64,000 nt of DNA, taken from positions 787,501 to 851,500 of the forward strand of contig JABMCL010001737.1 of assembly GCA_018857735.1 (NCBI GenBank), read 5' to 3'. This stretch comes from Alviniconcha marisindica. Taxonomy: Eukaryota > Mollusca > Gastropoda > Provannidae. The first letter of the stretch is position 1, and each line of letters starts with the position of its first letter. The position numbers and the translations under genes are program-made. Below are positions 60,000 to 64,000 of this stretch, piece after piece. A model generated the notes under the pieces. It saw only the letters and a program-made list of their open reading frames with translations, ran no database searches and had not been told where the DNA came from.

Positions 60000-61364
60000 C
60001 TCCACCCTCTAGTGTCTCTGAGACTACGAGGTAGATTTGTTTTTTACTTGGAGACAAATCAATTTCTCGTTCCTCCGCCTGTACGGGGGTACAACCCCTT
60101 CCCGCTCCCATCTTTCCGTCTCTTCTCTGTCTCTCCAGTCTGCTCTTTTAGATTCCAGAAAACGCTGAAGTGTGTAAGTACGGAACTGTTATTTACAGGC
60201 TATTATTGGTGACTACCATCGACGGAGTGTGCATAGTGCTCGAATAGTGGTGAGATGACAAACCAAATCAACTGAAGAAAGGACTGGAGTTTTGGTGAAG
60301 TGGACAAAACCAGTTCAGACAGATCCTCGACCAAACTATTGGAAATGCACAGCGTCAAAGACTGTGGCCCTCCTACCCCCCCCTCCCTCCCCCGAGTCCC
60401 TCTTTCGATGTACAGCGTTTCAGTTGAAAAATTCCCCCGCAGCCACCCACACCCTGTCTTCCACACTATCAATGGCGGTCGCAGTCATAATTCGAGACTT
60501 GCAGCTACAAACATTAATTCTGTGGCTGAAAAGTACATGTTTGTAGCTGCAGGAGTACGGTTGTTGTTGGTGGTGGTGGTGGTGGTGGTGATGGTGGTGT
60601 GTGTGTGTGTGCGCGCGCGCGTGCGTGTTTTGTGACGGTTGCTGCAGCTGCAGGGTAGGTAGCAGTACAGTACGGTAGCAGCTGCTAAGACAGATTTGCA
60701 CTTTGCGTCAACAAACCTTTTTGTAGCCGCAACACAGTAATTGTGTCAGCGGCCGTCAGTAGTACCCCGAACCCCCCAGCGCCCCCACCCCCACCCCCCT
60801 CCACCTTCCACTTGGCCACATGTGTGACCATTGCTCTCTTGGCCTGAAGGAAAGCTGCTGCAGTTGCAGAATGATACCCCAGCTCCTCCCCTCCCCTCCC
60901 CTCCCCCAACCCGCCCCCTTCCCCCAAAGTGGGTGCTGTGAATGTTCACGCGGTAACAATCAAATCGAGGAGAGTGCGAGGGCCTTGCAGTGGGGCCTGC
61001 TCATCAGCGGAAATCGATTGGCTTGCGCTCTGCCCTCTCTTCTCTCTTGGTTTCCAGGCGTTTATTTGTTGGGTTTTATGCCCCCCTTTTTTCTCCCTAA
61101 TTTGAATCCAAACTCTCCACCGTGTCCCCCTTGAGGACGCTGGGAGAAAAGAAGAGGTGCATTTCGGATAAGATGTATTTCCGGACCGTGCAGGGTGTTT
61201 GCGGTATTCAGACTTTTTGTTTGGTGCAATTTGACAGTAATTTGAGTTGAGTGGGGTTGTTGCGTTTCTTCTTGCTCTCTCCTTCCACCTCTTCTTCTTC
61301 TTCTTCTTGTTGAGAAAATAGCCATCACGATAATCATGACTGTGTCGATGTTTCTGTGAATTTT

Positions 61365-61365
<1 letters not shown>
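60000..61365. other. Unique sequence with short repeats, no supported gene
   Basis: A GGT/GT/GC stretch lies at 60567-60627 and C-rich patches near 60765-60800 and 60885-60925. No gene is supported. Confidence 0.5.

Positions 61366-61441
<76 letters not shown>
61366..61441. repeat. (CT)n microsatellite
   Basis: Pure CT. Confidence 0.96.
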
Positions 61442-61446
<5 letters not shown>

Positions 61447-61604
61447 TTCCGTCTTTTTCCATGTTCCTGCTGTCCTCATTTCTCTCCAGATATTGTTGTC
61501 CAGTACTGCACGTGCATCAGGTGTAAGATGCAAAGGAAGTGACTCCTCCGTTAGAAGAAGACAATCGAACACGACACAAACCAGTTGTCTTCTTGCGGGA
61601 TTGA

Positions 61605-61757
61605 GGGATGGTGGGGGGAAAGGGACTGGGGGGGGATGGTGGCGGGGAAAGGGACAGGGGGGGTGGCGGGGTGGGGGGGGGAATGGTGGCGGGGAAAGTG
61701 ACGGGGGGGGATGGTGGCGGGGAAACGACGGGAGGGGGGGAATGGGGGGGGGGGGGT
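61605..61757. repeat. G-rich minisatellite, units of about 30-35 bp
   Basis: Units combine ggtggcggggaaa, gggac/gtgac and a G run. At least five diverged units are visible. Confidence 0.85.
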
Positions 61758-62067
61758 AGATGGCGCGTTTGTACACAGCAGAACAGCCGTGCTGACACGC
61801 TGGTGGTGCTGTTTTCTGACAATTACATCGATCAAACGAATCGAGTGTAAAAGCTCACACGACCCTCCCGTGTTGATGTTGCCAAGTCTTGTTCCCTTCC
61901 AGAGGTTGCTGGAAGCGGGCACTGCTGGATGATGCATTTCCTTTGTTTTGCTGTTGTTCTCCCCGTCGCCGGCTTGTCGGCAGCGATGCGTATCTCTGGA
62001 ACGACGGCATGCTTCCTGCAACCAGATCGTGTATAGATCTGCACGCCTTTCTCGCAGCGGAGAGGAT

Positions 62068-62090
62068 TTAACCCCTTCACTGCCAAGATG
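62068..62090. mobile_element. Solo end related to the piggyBac-like MITE
   Basis: TTAACCCCTTCACTGCC is identical to the left end of the 33517 element including its TTAA. No matching right end is found before the window ends. Confidence 0.4.
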
Positions 62091-62198
62091 TCTGTCACTT
62101 GAAAAACGACCAATAAAAACGCGAAATTTGAATCCCTTAAGACTTTTTCTCTTCTTTTTCGCACAGGCATGTCAATGGATTTGATCCCCTTCGCAGAC

Positions 62199-63270
62199 GA
62201 GATGCTTTTATCAATGGAAATGATGCGATTGATGGCAATTGTATGAACAGAGAAATGCTTTGATAAACTACATGCATTGATAGAGGGAAAGCCTCGCCAA
62301 GAGTTCGTTCTGCAAGAGAAGGCGAGATGCTTTTATCAATGGAAATGATGCGATTGATGGTAATTGTATGAACAGATAAATGCTTTGATAAACTACATGC
62401 ATTGATAGAGGAAAAGCCTCGCCAAGAGTTCGTTCTGCAAGAGAAGGCGAGATGCTTTTATCAGTGGAAATGATGCGATTGATGGCAATTGTATGAACAG
62501 AGAAATGCTTTGATAAACTACATGCATTGATAGAGGAAGAGCCTCGCCAAGAGTTCGTTCTGCAAGAGAAGGCGAGATGCTTTTATCAATGGAAATGATG
62601 CGATTGATGGCAATTGTATGAACAGAGAAATGCTTTGATAAACTACATGCATTGATAGAGGAAGAGCCGCGCCAAGAGTTCGTTCTGTAAGAGAAGGCGA
62701 GATGCTTTTATCAATGGAAATGATGCGATTGATGGCAATTGTATGAACAGAGAAATGCTTTGATAAAACTACATGCATTGATAGAGGAAGAGCCTCGCCA
62801 AGAGTTCGTTCTGCAAGAGAAGGCGAGATGCTTTTATCAATGGAAATGATGCGATTGATGGCAATTGTATGCTACTCGAGTATGAACAGAGAAATGCTTT
62901 GATAAACTACATGTACACGTTACCTGCAAAGGGAAAGCGGAAAGTTCGTATCTGCAAGAAAGGCGAGAAGCCTTTATCAATGAAAATGGTGCGATTGATG
63001 GGAATTATACGCTACTCGAGTATGAACAGAGAAATGCTTTGATAAACTACATGCAGTTATAGAGGAAAAGACTCGCCAAGAGTTCGTTGTGCAAGAGAAG
63101 GCGAGAAGATTTTATCAATGGAAATGGTGCGATTGATGTTATTCGTGTATGAACAGATAAGTCTTTTGATGCTATATTACGTTGATAATGATAGCAAGAG
63201 GCAAAGCGCTCGCCATCAGTTCGTTCTGCAAGAGAAGGCGAGAAATCTTTCTCGATGGAAGTGGTGCGAC
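62199..63270. repeat. 125-bp tandem array, about 8.5 units
   Basis: Units start at 62199, 62324, 62449, 62574, 62699 and 62825, then become diverged and length-variable. Blocks are gagatgcttttatcaatgg, aaatgatgcgattgatgg, caattgtatgaacagag, aaatgctttgataaactac and cctcgccaagagttcgttct. Later units contain an inserted gctactcgagta. Confidence 0.95.
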
Positions 63271-63574
63271 TGACGGAAAGATAATGTTATGCTGGTTCAC
63301 TTTGAACAGAAAGCTGCTCAGGTTAACGTCACATAACGGCGACATTCGCTAGACTGGCCATAGGCTTTGGCCTGGTGATCAGACTGACCATTAGGCTAAC
63401 ATGACATCGGAGCGGCGACATGCCTGAGACAGTAGACCTTTTGCCCCGATGACCAGACTGATTGACCATTAAGCTAGACTAGCGCTGGAACGGCGTCGCA
63501 CCGCGCAAGTTTCCATGGTGACCGGAATGACCAGCTAGCATCGCTGTGGAACACGGGAGGATTGTGGGGGGGTG

Positions 63575-63586
63575 GGGGGGGGGGGT
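63575..63586. repeat. Short poly-G tract
   Basis: A G run inside a G-rich stretch (63555-63590). Confidence 0.7.
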
Positions 63587-63734
63587 TGTGAAAACATTGG
63601 AAGTGTTTCAAAGGCGATGGGTTAGGAGGGGTGAATATGGGGTTTCCCCCGAGTGTTCAAACACTGTTTTGAACCGCAGTGAACTTAGAGGTTTGGGTGG
63701 TGGGCAGTGGGTTCCCTGTGTCTATTTCTCTTCC

Positions 63735-63967
<233 letters not shown>

Positions 63968-64000
63968 TCATCGCAGACTTCAGTTAAAGCTTTTGGCTTG

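Noticed and set aside
60012..60173. Possible exon ending at gtaagtac near 60174
   Set aside because: The frame has no ATG start and no recognised domain; the donor alone is not enough.

Overview
The window looks like a gene-poor stretch of a metazoan nuclear genome, most likely from a mollusc and perhaps a marine gastropod. This rests on the very high density of microsatellites and minisatellites, on tRNA-headed SINEs, and on dispersed tails of the type 'gttgactgggcgtaaaacaccaagttactt', which I associate with molluscan genomes. There is no sign of prokaryotic gene organisation, and no rRNA gene, intact tRNA gene or CRISPR array. Nearly all long open frames are read-through of simple repeats (CA, CT, G/C tracts) or minisatellites, so they are not annotated as genes.

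Three short segments on the + strand look like genuine 5' coding exons. The first (16029-16877) starts at an ATG in a very strong initiation context. It encodes 283 residues of Pro, His/Gln, Ser and Tyr-Pro-rich disordered sequence and ends at a consensus donor in phase 0. The other two (45852-45905 and 46972-47019) encode 18 and 16 residues and also end at good donors in phase 0. Their shared strand and phase suggest alternative first coding exons of one large gene whose body lies beyond position 64000, but no downstream acceptor exon is visible, so the link is an inference. I do not recognise the protein.

Layout: 1-15.6 kb is intergenic or intronic sequence with SINE copies (1.9-2.6 and 5.2-5.6 kb), microsatellites and a 70-bp satellite (9.8-10.9 kb). 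15.6-16.9 kb holds the GC-rich promoter and first exon. 17-23 kb is dominated by microsatellites, including a suspect polypyrimidine tract (20.1-21.5 kb) and a 78-bp G run. 23.7-25.4 kb is a 62-bp satellite carrying a CRE-like palindrome. 26-35 kb has microsatellites, a 32-bp minisatellite, a piggyBac-like MITE and SINE fragments. 35-45 kb is mostly unique sequence with a 97-bp array and a cluster of CACGTG palindromes. 45-47 kb holds the two short candidate exons. 47-64 kb has a TIR element, a large hairpin, a 21-bp and a 43/47-bp minisatellite, and a 125-bp array near the right end.

No novel multi-gene system is visible. The most interesting signals are the set of phase-0 first exons, the palindrome-bearing arrays, the non-autonomous transposon candidates, and a few segments that may be assembly artefacts.
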